From NCBI GenBank assembly GCA_024743095.1, contig JANSXF010000035.1:1-43243 (forward strand): a stretch of 43,243 nucleotides of DNA, in the 5' to 3' direction. Positions within the stretch are counted from its first letter, which is position 1. Each line of letters starts with the position of its first letter. Both the position numbers and the translations under genes were made by a program. Shown in pieces: positions 27,210-36,386 of this stretch. Under the pieces are notes generated by a model. It was not told the DNA's origin. It did no database searches and saw only the letters and a list, made by a program, of their open reading frames with translations. This stretch comes from Flavobacteriaceae bacterium. GTDB taxonomy: Bacteria > Bacteroidota > Bacteroidia > Flavobacteriales > Flavobacteriaceae.

Positions 27210-29660
27210 ATGACCAGATTTTTATTTTCCCTCATTCTTTTAGTATCCATTTCCTTATCTGCTCAAGAGTTAAAATCCCCCTCCGAATTTTTGGGGTACG
27301 AACTCGGAACCCAATTTACCAGGCATCACGAAGTGGTGGATTATTACGAATATTTGGCAGAGGCCGCCGCCGATAGGGTCCAGCTTACGGTTTACGGCAA
27401 AACCAACGAACGTAGGCCCTTGATCTTGGCCCATGTATCCTCAGCGGAGAATATTGCCAATCTGGAGACCATCCGTCAGGAGCATTTAAAAGGTACGGAA
27501 GGAACGGGAAATTCCTCGAAGGCCATAGTTTGGTTAAGCTATAATGTCCACGGCAACGAAAGTGTGAGCACTGAAGCCTCCATGAAGACCATTTATGAAC
27601 TTTTGACCAAAAAGAGCTCGTATCTGGAAAACACCGTGGTGATCATCGACCCGTGCATCAACCCAGATGGAAGGGACAGGTACAGTAACTGGTACAACCA
27701 ATATAAAAACACACCATACCAAGTAGACCCCAACAGTAAGGAGCACCACGAAGGATGGTGGAGCGGCCGTAGCAACCACTATATGTTCGACCTGAACCGT
27801 GATTGGGCCTGGCTTACACAAATTGAAAGCCAGCAACGGTTAAAAAAGTTCAACCAATGGTTGCCCCATGTCCATGTGGATTTCCACGAACAAGGTGTGA
27901 ACAGTCCTTATTATTTTGCTCCTGCTGCAGAACCTTATCATGAAGTGATCACGGAATTTCAACGTGATTTCCAGGTGACCTTGGGTAGAAACCATGCCAA
28001 ATATTTTGATGCCAACAATTGGTTCTATTTTACCAAAGAGGTCTTTGACCTTTTATATCCAAGCTATGGTGACACCTACCCTATTTACAATGGTGCTATT
28101 GGCATGACCTATGAGCAAGGGGGTAGTGGACAGGCCGGTTTGGGCATTGTAACCGCTATTGGTGATACCCTAACATTGAAAGATAGAATTGCCCATCACT
28201 TTACCACCGGACTTTCCACCGTTGAAGTATCTTCCCAAAATGTGGAGAAACTCAATCAAGAATTCAGAAAGTTCCATCAAAATAAAGATTTTAAGTACAA
28301 GAGTTATGTACTGAAAGGTGATAGGGACAAATTGAACGCCCTTAAATCTCTTTTGGACAAACACAATATTGTATACGGGGACCTATCAAACGGTTCGTAC
28401 AAGGGTCATAGCTATGGTTCTGGAAGCAATGGAAATCTTTCCATCAATAAAGATGGAATGGTGGTTTCCACCGACCAGCCCAAGGGAACCTTGGTAAAGG
28501 TGCTTTTTGAGCCCAATGCAAAACTATCAGACTCCTTGACATATGATATCACTGCATGGTCATTGCCCTACGCATACGGTTTGGACGCGGTTGCCTCCAC
28601 TTCTCCGGTTGCTTCGCAAAATGTACAGCAAACCACAGCTTCAGCCAACATTGGAAGCGGAAGTTATGCTTATTTGACCGATTGGAACAGTATGGACGAT
28701 GCACGTTTTTTAGCGGCCCTATTACGTGAAGGCATCAGGGTTCGCAAAGCGGACCATCCCTTTACCATTGAGGGAAAATCTTTTGAACGTGGTACATTGA
28801 TCATCACCAAAGGGGATAACGAAAACAAGGAAGACTTTATCTCCACGCTACAAACCATTGCCACAAAATTCAAGAAAGACATTACCTCCACAGCAACCGG
28901 ATTTGTGGATTCGGGAAAAGATTTTGGTTCCTCATCCATTCAAATGATCACCAAACCCAAGATTGCCGTATTGTCCGGAGGACCTACCTCAACACTTCGA
29001 TTTGGTGAGGTCTGGCACTTTTTTGAACAACAATTGCACTACCCGCTTACCGTAATAGACGACGAATATGCCGGCAGAGTGGACCTAAACCAATACGATA
29101 TTCTGGTTCTACCAGATGGACGCTACGGCAACTACTTTAATGAGGAGGAACTTACCGAACTCAAAAGTTGGGTAAGAAAAGGGGGTAAAATAATTGCGAT
29201 GGGCGGTTCCATCGATGCACTTGATGGCGAAAAAGGATTTGGCATACAAAAAAAGAAGTCGGAAGAGAAAGAAAACGACGAAAACACGCCACAGCCATAC
29301 AAGGACTGGGAGCGGGAACGTATCAAAGGTGCAATTACAGGGGCCATCTTCAAAACCAAAGTGGACAACACCAATCCTTTGGCATACGGGTACGGTACCG
29401 ACTATTTCTCCCTAAAACTGGGCAGCAGTGCCTATGAGTACTTGGGCAACGGAAATGCCGTATACCTTGAACAAAATACAAAACCCTTTTCCGGTTTTGC
29501 CGGGGTCGAAGCAAGGAAGAGGATTTCAGGGTCACTGATCTTTGGAATCGAAAACCATGGCCGCGGACAGGTTATCTATATGGTGGACAATCCCCTATTT
29601 AGAGGATTCTGGGAAAATGGAAAATTGTTCTTTGCCAATGCTCTGTTTATGGTGGATTGA
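27210..29660 (+). CDS. M14 family zinc carboxypeptidase with C-terminal amidotransferase-like domain
   Basis: 816 residues from ATG at 27210, which places the signal peptide (ending SLSAQ) at the N-terminus; a start 24 codons earlier is less likely because it precedes the promoter box. M14 active-site residues are all visible: zinc ligands H114 and E117 (NVHGNES), substrate Arg in INPDGRDR (about 155), NR in DLNRDW, third zinc ligand H226 (HVDFHEQG), and catalytic E302 (GMTYEQGG). From about 615 a Rossmann-like region (IAVLSGGPTSTLRFGE, YDILVLPDGRYGNYF, KSWVRKGGKIIAMGGS) resembles a class I glutamine amidotransferase fold without its catalytic Cys. The enzyme is probably periplasmic and trims peptides. 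Confidence 0.93.
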   Translation: MTRFLFSLILLVSISLSAQELKSPSEFLGYELGTQFTRHHEVVDYYEYLAEAAADRVQLTVYGKTNERRPLILAHVSSAENIANLETIRQEHLKGTEGTGNSSKAIVWLSYNVHGNESVSTEASMKTIYELLTKKSSYLENTVVIIDPCINPDGRDRYSNWYNQYKNTPYQVDPNSKEHHEGWWSGRSNHYMFDLNRDWAWLTQIESQQRLKKFNQWLPHVHVDFHEQGVNSPYYFAPAAEPYHEVITEFQRDFQVTLGRNHAKYFDANNWFYFTKEVFDLLYPSYGDTYPIYNGAIGMTYEQGGSGQAGLGIVTAIGDTLTLKDRIAHHFTTGLSTVEVSSQNVEKLNQEFRKFHQNKDFKYKSYVLKGDRDKLNALKSLLDKHNIVYGDLSNGSYKGHSYGSGSNGNLSINKDGMVVSTDQPKGTLVKVLFEPNAKLSDSLTYDITAWSLPYAYGLDAVASTSPVASQNVQQTTASANIGSGSYAYLTDWNSMDDARFLAALLREGIRVRKADHPFTIEGKSFERGTLIITKGDNENKEDFISTLQTIATKFKKDITSTATGFVDSGKDFGSSSIQMITKPKIAVLSGGPTSTLRFGEVWHFFEQQLHYPLTVIDDEYAGRVDLNQYDILVLPDGRYGNYFNEEELTELKSWVRKGGKIIAMGGSIDALDGEKGFGIQKKKSEEKENDENTPQPYKDWERERIKGAITGAIFKTKVDNTNPLAYGYGTDYFSLKLGSSAYEYLGNGNAVYLEQNTKPFSGFAGVEARKRISGSLIFGIENHGRGQVIYMVDNPLFRGFWENGKLFFANALFMVD

Positions 29661-29773
29661 GTTTTTTAGCTGGTTTTGAATGGGTTATTTGATCTTTTTA
29701 ACGTAAATAGCATCGATACATACGTCCTTTTTTTTTGTACATTTAGTAAAAGTAACAAGGAAAAATTGCGGAT

Positions 29774-31093
29774 ATGTTATCGAGAACCCCATCATTAATT
29801 TTAACCATACAATGTAAGGCACTATTATTACCCGTAATCTGTGCCCTCGCAATGTTGGTTCCAAAACAAACCCTTGCATTTCAGCAAAATGGCATCGCTG
29901 CAGGGTACAATGAGTATAGCGGGGAGGTCAAAGAAGCATCGAGCAATAAATCCCTGGTCTTTGCCACCCTTACCGTAGAAGGAACCAACATCAGTACCAT
30001 TACCAATACCGAAGGTAATTTTCTTTTAAAGGTGCCCAAAGAGCATATCAGCAAAAATTTGGTGGTCTCCTTTTTGGGCTACAAGACCAAAACATTGCCC
30101 ATTTCGGGCTTGGAACGTGAAGGCAACGAAATATCCTTGGAAGTTTCGGTGACACAACTTTCGGAAATTAACATCAATGCGCCCAAGGACGCCTTGGCCC
30201 TGGTCAAAGAAACACTGAAAAACAGGGAGGAGAATTACTTTCAGGACCCATCATTAATGACAGCATTTTACAGGGAGACCATTAAAAGGCGCAGAAGGAA
30301 CGTTTCCTTGGCCGAAGCGGTTGTGAATGTATACAAAACGCCCTATAACATTGTCAGGGAAGATGCCGTTGAGCTCTACAAGGCCAGAAAAAGTACGGAC
30401 TACAGTAAGTTGGATACCGTAGCGTTAAAACTGCAAGGAGGACCATACAACACACTTTATGTGGATATGATGAAGTATCCAGAGTACATATTCTCGGATG
30501 AATCGCTTTCCAACTACAGATTTACCTTCGACCGTTCCACAAGGACCAACGATAGATTGATTTATGTGATCAGGTTCAACCAGCACGAAGGTATTTTAGA
30601 ACCATTGTACCAGGGCGAGCTCTATATCGATGTTGAGAACAAAATTCTTACTGGCGCCATTTTCTCACTGAATATTACCGACAGGGAACAGGCCGCACAG
30701 CTTTTTGTGCGCAGAAAACCTGCCAAAGTGGATGTTTGGCCCACCGAAGTATCCTACCGGGTGGATTACCGGGAAAAAAACGGTAAATGGCATTACGGCT
30801 ATAGTAGTGTTTTTATGGAATTTAAAGTTGATTGGGCGGATAAATGGTTCAATTCACTATACAGCATGACCGCTGAAATGGCCATCACCGATTGGGAAAC
30901 AGTGAGCAAGACAGAAAGGCCAAAGTATCGCCAGAGAATTCGCAAATCAATCATTCTGAGCGATGAGGCCTCCGGGTTTTCCGATCCGGACTTTTGGGGA
31001 GAGTACAATATCATCGAACCTGAAAAGTCCATCGAATCTGCTATCAGAAAAATCCAACGACAGTTAAGAAGATCCGAAAGAAACAGTGATTAG
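29774..31093 (+). CDS. Exported protein with CarboxypepD_reg-like domain
   Basis: 439 residues. A hydrophobic leader ends near residue 35 (LVPKQTLAFQQ). Residues about 48-125 form a carboxypeptidase-regulatory-like beta sandwich (GEVKEASSNKSLVFATLTVEGTNISTITNTEG, then FLLKVPKE, VSFLGYKTKT), the domain found at the N-terminus of TonB-dependent receptors, but no receptor barrel follows. The rest (PSLMTAFYRETIKRRRRNVSLAEAVVNVYKTPY and YRVDYREKNGKWHYGYSSVFMEFKVDW) is typical of flavobacterial envelope proteins of unknown function. The gene sits between the M14 and S66 peptidase genes, with 113 and 60 bases of spacing. Its function is unknown. Confidence 0.82.
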   Translation: MLSRTPSLILTIQCKALLLPVICALAMLVPKQTLAFQQNGIAAGYNEYSGEVKEASSNKSLVFATLTVEGTNISTITNTEGNFLLKVPKEHISKNLVVSFLGYKTKTLPISGLEREGNEISLEVSVTQLSEININAPKDALALVKETLKNREENYFQDPSLMTAFYRETIKRRRRNVSLAEAVVNVYKTPYNIVREDAVELYKARKSTDYSKLDTVALKLQGGPYNTLYVDMMKYPEYIFSDESLSNYRFTFDRSTRTNDRLIYVIRFNQHEGILEPLYQGELYIDVENKILTGAIFSLNITDREQAAQLFVRRKPAKVDVWPTEVSYRVDYREKNGKWHYGYSSVFMEFKVDWADKWFNSLYSMTAEMAITDWETVSKTERPKYRQRIRKSIILSDEASGFSDPDFWGEYNIIEPEKSIESAIRKIQRQLRRSERNSD

Positions 31094-31153
31094 TTCGTGT
31101 TTTTCTTCTAATTTTTGTGCATTTTTATCCCTGCGTTGCATAATCCAATTTAA

Positions 31154-32203
31154 ATGCCCAAAAGAAGAAGCTTTTTAAAATCTGCCACCGTCCTTGGTGC
31201 AGCAACCCTTTTGCATCAAACAAGTTGGGGCAACGAGTCATTTGCCAAAGCCAAAGTAAAGCCAAAAAAGTTGAGCCCGGGCGATACCATTGGGCTTGTG
31301 GCCCCTGGATTTGCCATCAAACTTGAGGAGCTCTATCTCGCCGTGGACACGTTGGAGAAAATGGGATTTAAGACCCATTACACAGACCGTATCATGGGCA
31401 ACTACGGCTACTTCAGCAATACCGATGAAGAACGGGCAACCGATTTGAATGAGATGTTCGCAAACCCCGACATTGACGCCATTCTCTGTGCCCGGGGCGG
31501 ATACGGATGTACCCGTATTTTAGATATGCTGGACTATGAAGGCTTTGAGAAAAACCCAAAGGCACTGATAGGTTTCAGCGATATTACCGCACTTATCAAC
31601 ACCATATACAAAAAAACCGGCCTTGTGGGATTCCATGGTCCCGTGGGCAAAACACTAAATGATGAATACAGCCTGCTCTATTTTAAAAAGGTGCTTATGG
31701 AGCCCCAAGAGAGCATGCCCGTAAAAAATGCCATTTTAAAGGATCCAAAGCAATATCGCAACAGCGAATACTATCGCTACACCATTACCCCTGGGGTCGG
31801 TCAAGGAGAACTGGTCGGGGGAAACCTATCCTTAGTGGTCGCCATGATCGGCACTCCCTACGAGATTGATTTCACGGACAAACTGGTGCTACTGGAGGAT
31901 GTCGAAGAAGCCCCCTATCGAATAGACCGGATGCTCACACAACTTTTGGATGTTGAAAGTTTTACCAGGGCCAAAGGTATCATATTCGGGGTATGCAGCG
32001 GCTGTGACCGTAAACGAACCACGGAAAACTTTACCTTGAGAGAAGTGATCATGGATAGGATCGCACCATTGAAAATTCCAGCGGTTTATGGGATGAGCTT
32101 TGGACATATACCACAAAACTCTACGCTTCCGATAGGTATAAATGCAAGCTTTAATGCCTATAAAAAACATCTGCGCCTACTTGAAGCCGCTGTAAGTCAA
32201 TAA
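31154..32203 (+). CDS. S66 family LD-carboxypeptidase-like protein, Tat-type leader
   Basis: 349 residues. MPKRRSFLKSATVLGAATLL is a Tat-like leader. The S66 catalytic triad is visible: Ser142 in LIGFSDITALI, Glu247 in LLEDVEEAPYRIDRML, and His317 in FGHIPQNSTLPIG, at spacing like that of known LdcA enzymes. ARGGYGCTRIL is the conserved oxyanion-region block. LdcA removes the terminal D-Ala from the tetrapeptide of recycled peptidoglycan in the cytoplasm; an exported relative would act on periplasmic peptides. Being next to an M14 carboxypeptidase suggests a shared peptide or peptidoglycan-trimming theme. Confidence 0.92.
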   Translation: MPKRRSFLKSATVLGAATLLHQTSWGNESFAKAKVKPKKLSPGDTIGLVAPGFAIKLEELYLAVDTLEKMGFKTHYTDRIMGNYGYFSNTDEERATDLNEMFANPDIDAILCARGGYGCTRILDMLDYEGFEKNPKALIGFSDITALINTIYKKTGLVGFHGPVGKTLNDEYSLLYFKKVLMEPQESMPVKNAILKDPKQYRNSEYYRYTITPGVGQGELVGGNLSLVVAMIGTPYEIDFTDKLVLLEDVEEAPYRIDRMLTQLLDVESFTRAKGIIFGVCSGCDRKRTTENFTLREVIMDRIAPLKIPAVYGMSFGHIPQNSTLPIGINASFNAYKKHLRLLEAAVSQ

Positions 32204-32434
32204 CATTAGTCAATTGATTTACTTTATATTACCATTCAAAATAGTTTGTCCAACTATCGGATTTTTCAAAAAAAGACGATATTGGCCATCGTATTATAGT
32301 ACGACCTCACAAAATAATACAGATCAACCTCACCCAAATCTGATTTGTAAATTCTTGACCTATAATAATGAAGCATGCAAGGGCATATTTTACTACGATT
32401 AATGCGTTAATCCGAGACGCTAAAGCCGTAATAC
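32204..32434. other. AT-rich intergenic region, no gene seen
   Basis: About 230 bases between the S66 gene and the terminator/remnant. I see only short frames and no RNA gene or clear repeat. Composition is more AT-rich than the surrounding genes. Confidence 0.5.
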
Positions 32435-32743
32435 TTATGCATAAAAAAACCACTCCGAAGAGTGGCTTTTATTGTATAATTTCTTTAATAAAACTTTTTC
32501 AATATAAATAAAGTCTGCTAATAAAAATAAGATGATTGCAGTATAAAATATTGTGTTTTCCCGTATTTTACTACGTCTATTATAATATTCTTCAGGACTA
32601 AAAGCAGCATCACTATTTATCATATCAAGAGTATCGAACCACTTATTATATAATAACATGCGGTTAAGATCATGGACTTTAATACGCCCCATATGGTCCG
32701 TGACGGAAATACCGATATTTCGCTGCAAGAAGAAATTCAGCAA
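32435..32743 (-). pseudogene. Probable remnant of a membrane-protein gene
   Basis: An open frame of 102 codons with no ATG at its beginning: it opens shortly after an in-frame TAG, and the first possible start is TTG at 32743. The content looks like real protein (FLQRNIGISVTDHMGRI, FSPEEYYNRRSKIRENTI, then a membrane helix IFYTAIILFLLADFIYI). The frame runs through the terminator hairpin, so the last residues (KSHSSEWFFYA) are encoded by the stem and T-run; a +1 shift just before the hairpin would instead stop after KEIIQ. Both ends therefore look broken or shifted. An intact small gene using TTG cannot be excluded. I cannot name the family. Confidence 0.45.
32444..32466 (-). terminator. UUCG-tetraloop terminator, minus strand
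   Basis: Read leftward, CCACTC pairs with GAGTGG around TTCG, the very stable cUUCGg loop, and TTTTTTT follows. It ends the 32435-32743 frame or its transcript. On the plus strand the tail is TTTT, so it may also stop rightward transcripts. Confidence 0.8.
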
Positions 32744-32845
32744 TTTAAAAGCAATATGTTTTTTGTGAGATTTTATTTGCTAAAAAATTGAAATTAAAAA
32801 TACAGGACTTATTCAGTAAATAAAGAATCCATTCGTTTTTAATTC

Positions 32846-32853
32846 TATATTTG
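32846..32853 (+). promoter_or_regulatory. Putative -7 box of the outer-membrane barrel gene
   Basis: TATATTTG matches TAnnTTTG exactly and ends 27 bases before the ATG at 32881. A convincing -33 TTG is not seen in the AT-rich sequence upstream. Confidence 0.5.
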
Positions 32854-32880
32854 CCGCCATAACATTAACTTTAATTAAAC

Positions 32881-33396
32881 ATGAAAAAGCTTTTATTAGT
32901 TGCTATTGCTGTATTAGGGTTCTCCTACTCATCCCAAGCGCAAGAAGTTAGATTTGGAGCGACGGCAGGATATCTCAATGCACGTGGAAGTGTCAAAGCA
33001 GACGGCATTAGTATATCTGCATCGGAATCTGGATTCTATTTGGGAGCAGTAGCTGACTTTAATGTCTCTGAAAACTTCAATGTACAACCTGAACTGCTCT
33101 ATGCCAACGTGGATGGTTCAAGTGGTTTAATGCTTCCAATTCTTGGAAAATTTGCCATTTCGGAGAAGTTTAACCTTCAAGCTGGTCCACAATTGGTTTT
33201 CTCATTTGAGGAAACTCCGGAAGATTTCAGCAGTGTCGAACTTGATATTGCCGGGGGAATCGGTTATGATATCGACGAAGACTTTTTTATCGAAGCGCGA
33301 TATACCTTTCAAATCAACAACTCCTACACCGGTAGTGAAGATGTCAAAGTAAGAGGAAATTACCTTACTGTTGGATTAGGCTATAAGTTTTTATAA
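32881..33396 (+). CDS. Small outer-membrane beta-barrel protein (OmpX/porin-like)
   Basis: 171 residues. A signal peptide ends SSQAQ (about residue 20). The mature protein alternates polar and aromatic residues in short strands (VRFGATAGYLNARGSV, GFYLGAVADFNV, NFNVQPELLYANV, FNLQAGPQLVFSF, FFIEARYTFQINN) and closes with YLTVGLGYKFL, ending in Phe-Leu as in small Bacteroidota barrels. Length and strand count fit an eight-stranded OmpX/OmpW-like barrel in the outer membrane. It may be structural or involved in adhesion. It is monocistronic, with a TAnnTTTG promoter and a terminator shared with rocD. Confidence 0.88.
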   Translation: MKKLLLVAIAVLGFSYSSQAQEVRFGATAGYLNARGSVKADGISISASESGFYLGAVADFNVSENFNVQPELLYANVDGSSGLMLPILGKFAISEKFNLQAGPQLVFSFEETPEDFSSVELDIAGGIGYDIDEDFFIEARYTFQINNSYTGSEDVKVRGNYLTVGLGYKFL

Positions 33397-33418
33397 TAGA
33401 TTACAATCTATCCAAAAC

Positions 33419-33449
33419 AAAAAGGGCGGTGATTTTCACCGCTCTTTTC
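33419..33449. terminator. Bidirectional terminator between the barrel gene and rocD
   Basis: A 13-pair stem (AAAAGGGCGGTGA with TCACCGCTCTTTT, one G/T wobble) and a three-base loop sit between two convergent genes. A-run on the left and T-run on the right allow action in both directions. Confidence 0.85.
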
Positions 33450-33463
33450 TATTCTTATCAATG

Positions 33464-34708
33464 CTACTTCGTAAATTCATTCAGCGTTTTAACAATAATG
33501 GACACGCAATCCAATAACTGCTCCCGGTCCATGACCAAAGGCGGTGCAAAGCGAATGATATTACCATGTGTTGGTTTGGCAAGAAGTCCATTCTCCTTTA
33601 GCGCGATACAGATGTCCCACGCAGTCGAACTTTCCTCTGTATCGTTGATCACAATGGCATTCAACAATCCTTTCCCCCTCACCTTAACGACCAAATCACA
33701 TGAAGGGATAAACTTGTTCAGCTCCTCGCGGAACAGTTCGCCCAATTCCTCTGCATTCTGCGCCAAATTTTCTTCTTTGATTACTTCCAAAGCGGCAGTG
33801 CTTACCGCAGCAGCTACAGGATTTCCACCAAAGGTACTTCCATGACTTCCCGGTGTAATCACCTCCATAATATCGTCATTGGCCAAAACACCTGAAACCG
33901 GATACACCCCGCCAGAAAGGGCTTTGCCCAAAATCAAGATATCGGGTTTTACACTTTCGTGGTCAACCGCAAGCATCTTGCCCGTTCTTGCAATACCTGT
34001 CTGTACTTCGTCAGCGATAAATAACACATTATATTTTTCACAAAGTGCCCTTGCCTCTTTCAAATATCCTTCGGATGGCACATAAACCCCAGCTTCACCT
34101 TGAATAGGCTCCACCAAAAAACCTGCTACGTGCGGATTGCTCTTAAGTGCATTCTCCAAAGCAGTCAAATTATCGTACTCGATTTTTACAAAACCTTCGG
34201 TGTAAGGCCCATAGTTCTCCCTTGCCACTTCATCATTGGAGAAAGAAATGATGGTGGTCGTCCTTCCATGAAAATTATTTTCACATACGATTACTTTGGC
34301 CTGGTTCTCTGGAATTCCCTTTTTCTGATAGGCCCATCTTCTACATACCTTCAATGCGGTTTCTACTGCTTCTGCCCCCGTGTTCATCGGCAACAGCTTA
34401 TCAAAACCGAAAGTTTCGGTAACGTATTTTTCATACTTGCCCAACATATCGTTGTAAAATGCACGGGAGGTCAAGGTCAATGTTTTTGCCTGCTCCACCA
34501 TGGCCCCAACAATTTTGGGGTGGCAATGTCCTTGGTTTACCGCCGAATACGCAGAAAGAAAATCGTAGTATTTCCTTCCTTCCACATCCCATACATAAAC
34601 ACCTTCGCCCTTGCTCAAAACCACAGGGAGAGGATGGTAGTTGTGTGCTCCGTACTTGTTTTCCAGATCTATCGCCTGCTGCGATGTTAAATGCTCTAAA
34701 ACAGCCAT
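33464..34708 (-). CDS. rocD: Ornithine--oxo-acid transaminase RocD
   Basis: 414 residues. Class III aminotransferase blocks are present: [75 protein letters not shown], and PLP lysine K262 in [17 protein letters not shown]. The NYHPLPVV and SRAFYND segments distinguish ornithine aminotransferase from the acetylornithine enzyme. It moves the delta-amino group of ornithine to 2-oxoglutarate to give glutamate semialdehyde, which feeds proline and arginine catabolism in the cytoplasm. It is a single gene converging on the barrel gene and sharing its terminator. Confidence 0.96.
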   Translation of the reverse strand: MAVLEHLTSQQAIDLENKYGAHNYHPLPVVLSKGEGVYVWDVEGRKYYDFLSAYSAVNQGHCHPKIVGAMVEQAKTLTLTSRAFYNDMLGKYEKYVTETFGFDKLLPMNTGAEAVETALKVCRRWAYQKKGIPENQAKVIVCENNFHGRTTTIISFSNDEVARENYGPYTEGFVKIEYDNLTALENALKSNPHVAGFLVEPIQGEAGVYVPSEGYLKEARALCEKYNVLFIADEVQTGIARTGKMLAVDHESVKPDILILGKALSGGVYPVSGVLANDDIMEVITPGSHGSTFGGNPVAAAVSTAALEVIKEENLAQNAEELGELFREELNKFIPSCDLVVKVRGKGLLNAIVINDTEESSTAWDICIALKENGLLAKPTHGNIIRFAPPLVMDREQLLDCVSIIVKTLNEFTK

Positions 34709-34931
34709 TTCATTAAATGATTAAAATTGATAAAACAACCATTCCTACTGTACCTTTATTCTTTCGAAGTCTCGAAAAAGCAGCGTGGGAGAGAAATCAT
34801 CCCTTGGAGTGCCCGCAAATTACAAATTAATTGATGAAATCGTAATTTTTCGATAGGTGATTCCCGAGGCACCCTTCCAAAGTTTACATGCAATTTAAGA
34901 CGCTGTGTTCCGTGAAATACCAAAAAGAACT

Positions 34932-34939
34932 TACTTTTG
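34932..34939 (+). promoter_or_regulatory. -7 box immediately before rlmD, possibly leaderless
   Basis: TACTTTTG matches TAnnTTTG exactly and ends four bases before the ATG at 34944. If used, transcription would start at or next to the ATG, giving a leaderless message. No TTG at -33 is evident, so this is tentative. Confidence 0.35.
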
Positions 34940-34943
34940 CGGC

Positions 34944-36356
34944 ATGCGCAAAAACAGAAGGAGAAAAACGTTCGAGAACGTAGAGGTACTCGATGCCGGA
35001 GCAAAGGGAAAATCCGTGGGCAAGGCCCCCGATGGACGGGTCATATTTTTGACCAATGCCGTACCCGGCGATGTTGTGGATGTATTGACCACCAAAAAAC
35101 GAAAAGCTTATTTTGAAGGAGTTGCTACCAATTTCCATACCCTTTCGGATAGACGAACCGAGCCCGTTTGTCAACATTTTGGCACCTGCGGCGGATGTAA
35201 ATGGCAACATATGGGCTACGAGCACCAACTCTATTTTAAACAAAAAGAGGTGGAAAACAACCTAAAGCGCATTGGCAACCTGGAATTACCGGAGACCACC
35301 CCTATTCTTGGGTCCAGGGAGCAATATTTTTACAGGAACAAAATGGAGTTCTCCTTTTCCGATAGCCGCTGGTTGACGCAGAAAGAAATCAATTCAGATC
35401 AGGAAATACATGACAGAAATGCCCTGGGTTTCCATATTCCTGGCATGTGGGACAAAATTTTGGACATCAAAAAATGTCATCTACAACAGGACCCTTCCAA
35501 CGCGATACGATTGGAAACAAAAAACTTTGCCAACAAAAATGGTCTCACATTTTTTAATCCAAGAAAACAGGAAGGACTTTTACGGACCTTGATGATACGC
35601 ACATCATCAACCGGAGAAATTATGGTACTTATTCAATTCTTTGAAAAGGATACCGAAAAAAGGGAACTGCTCTTAAATCATTTAAAAGAAACATTTCCGG
35701 AAATAACCGCACTGCTCTACGTGATCAATTCTAAGGGAAACGATACCATCTACGATCAAGAGGTCATCTGTTTTTCGGGTCGCGATCATATTTTTGAGGA
35801 AATGGAAGGTCTTCAGTTCAAGATCAATGCAAAGTCCTTTTACCAGACCAACTCTGCACAGGCATATGAACTTTATAAAGTTGCCAGGGATTTTGCAGGG
35901 CTTTCCGGAGATGAACTCGTTTACGATCTGTACACCGGAACGGGGACCATAGCACAGTTTGTTTCGAAAAACGCTAAAAAAGTGGTCGGAGTGGAGTCTG
36001 TTCCAGAAGCCATTGAAGATGCCAAGGCCAACGCCTTGCACAACAACATCTCCAACGTGGATTTTTACGTGGGTGATATGAAAAATGTGTTCAACGATGA
36101 TTTTATATCTGTAAATGGCCAGCCGGATATAATCATTACCGACCCCCCAAGGGATGGGATGCACAAACAGGTGGTTGAGCAGCTGCTCCAAGTGGCACCA
36201 CCAAAAATTGTTTACGTAAGTTGTAACAGCGCAACACAGGCAAGGGATTTGGCTCTAATGAAAGAACAGTACAAAGTCACCAAGGTTCAACCCGTGGATA
36301 TGTTCCCGCAGACCCACCATGTTGAAAATGTTGTACTTTTGGAAAAACGGGTATAA
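34944..36356 (+). CDS. rlmD: 23S rRNA (uracil-5-)-methyltransferase RlmD
   Basis: 470 residues from ATG at 34944; a GTG 13 codons earlier would place the promoter box inside the gene. An N-terminal TRAM-like domain (FENVEVLDAGAKGKSVG) is followed by four cysteines that bind a [4Fe-4S] cluster: C76, C82, C85 (CQHFGTCGGCKW) and C178 (KKCHLQQ). The methyltransferase has YDLYTGTGTIAQF, TDPPRDGMH, catalytic C427 in VYVSCNSATQ, and the general base Glu in HHVENVVLL. The enzyme methylates a uracil (U1939 in E. coli numbering) of 23S rRNA. Bacteroidota may use RlmCD-type variants, so the exact position is inferred. Confidence 0.93.
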   Translation: MRKNRRRKTFENVEVLDAGAKGKSVGKAPDGRVIFLTNAVPGDVVDVLTTKKRKAYFEGVATNFHTLSDRRTEPVCQHFGTCGGCKWQHMGYEHQLYFKQKEVENNLKRIGNLELPETTPILGSREQYFYRNKMEFSFSDSRWLTQKEINSDQEIHDRNALGFHIPGMWDKILDIKKCHLQQDPSNAIRLETKNFANKNGLTFFNPRKQEGLLRTLMIRTSSTGEIMVLIQFFEKDTEKRELLLNHLKETFPEITALLYVINSKGNDTIYDQEVICFSGRDHIFEEMEGLQFKINAKSFYQTNSAQAYELYKVARDFAGLSGDELVYDLYTGTGTIAQFVSKNAKKVVGVESVPEAIEDAKANALHNNISNVDFYVGDMKNVFNDDFISVNGQPDIIITDPPRDGMHKQVVEQLLQVAPPKIVYVSCNSATQARDLALMKEQYKVTKVQPVDMFPQTHHVENVVLLEKRV

Positions 36357-36386
36357 TCTTTGACGTAAAAACCCTTATTTATCCTA

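Noticed and set aside
34100..34690. Plus-strand 196-codon frame inside rocD
   Set aside because: Antisense to the complete, motif-bearing RocD; no family resemblance.
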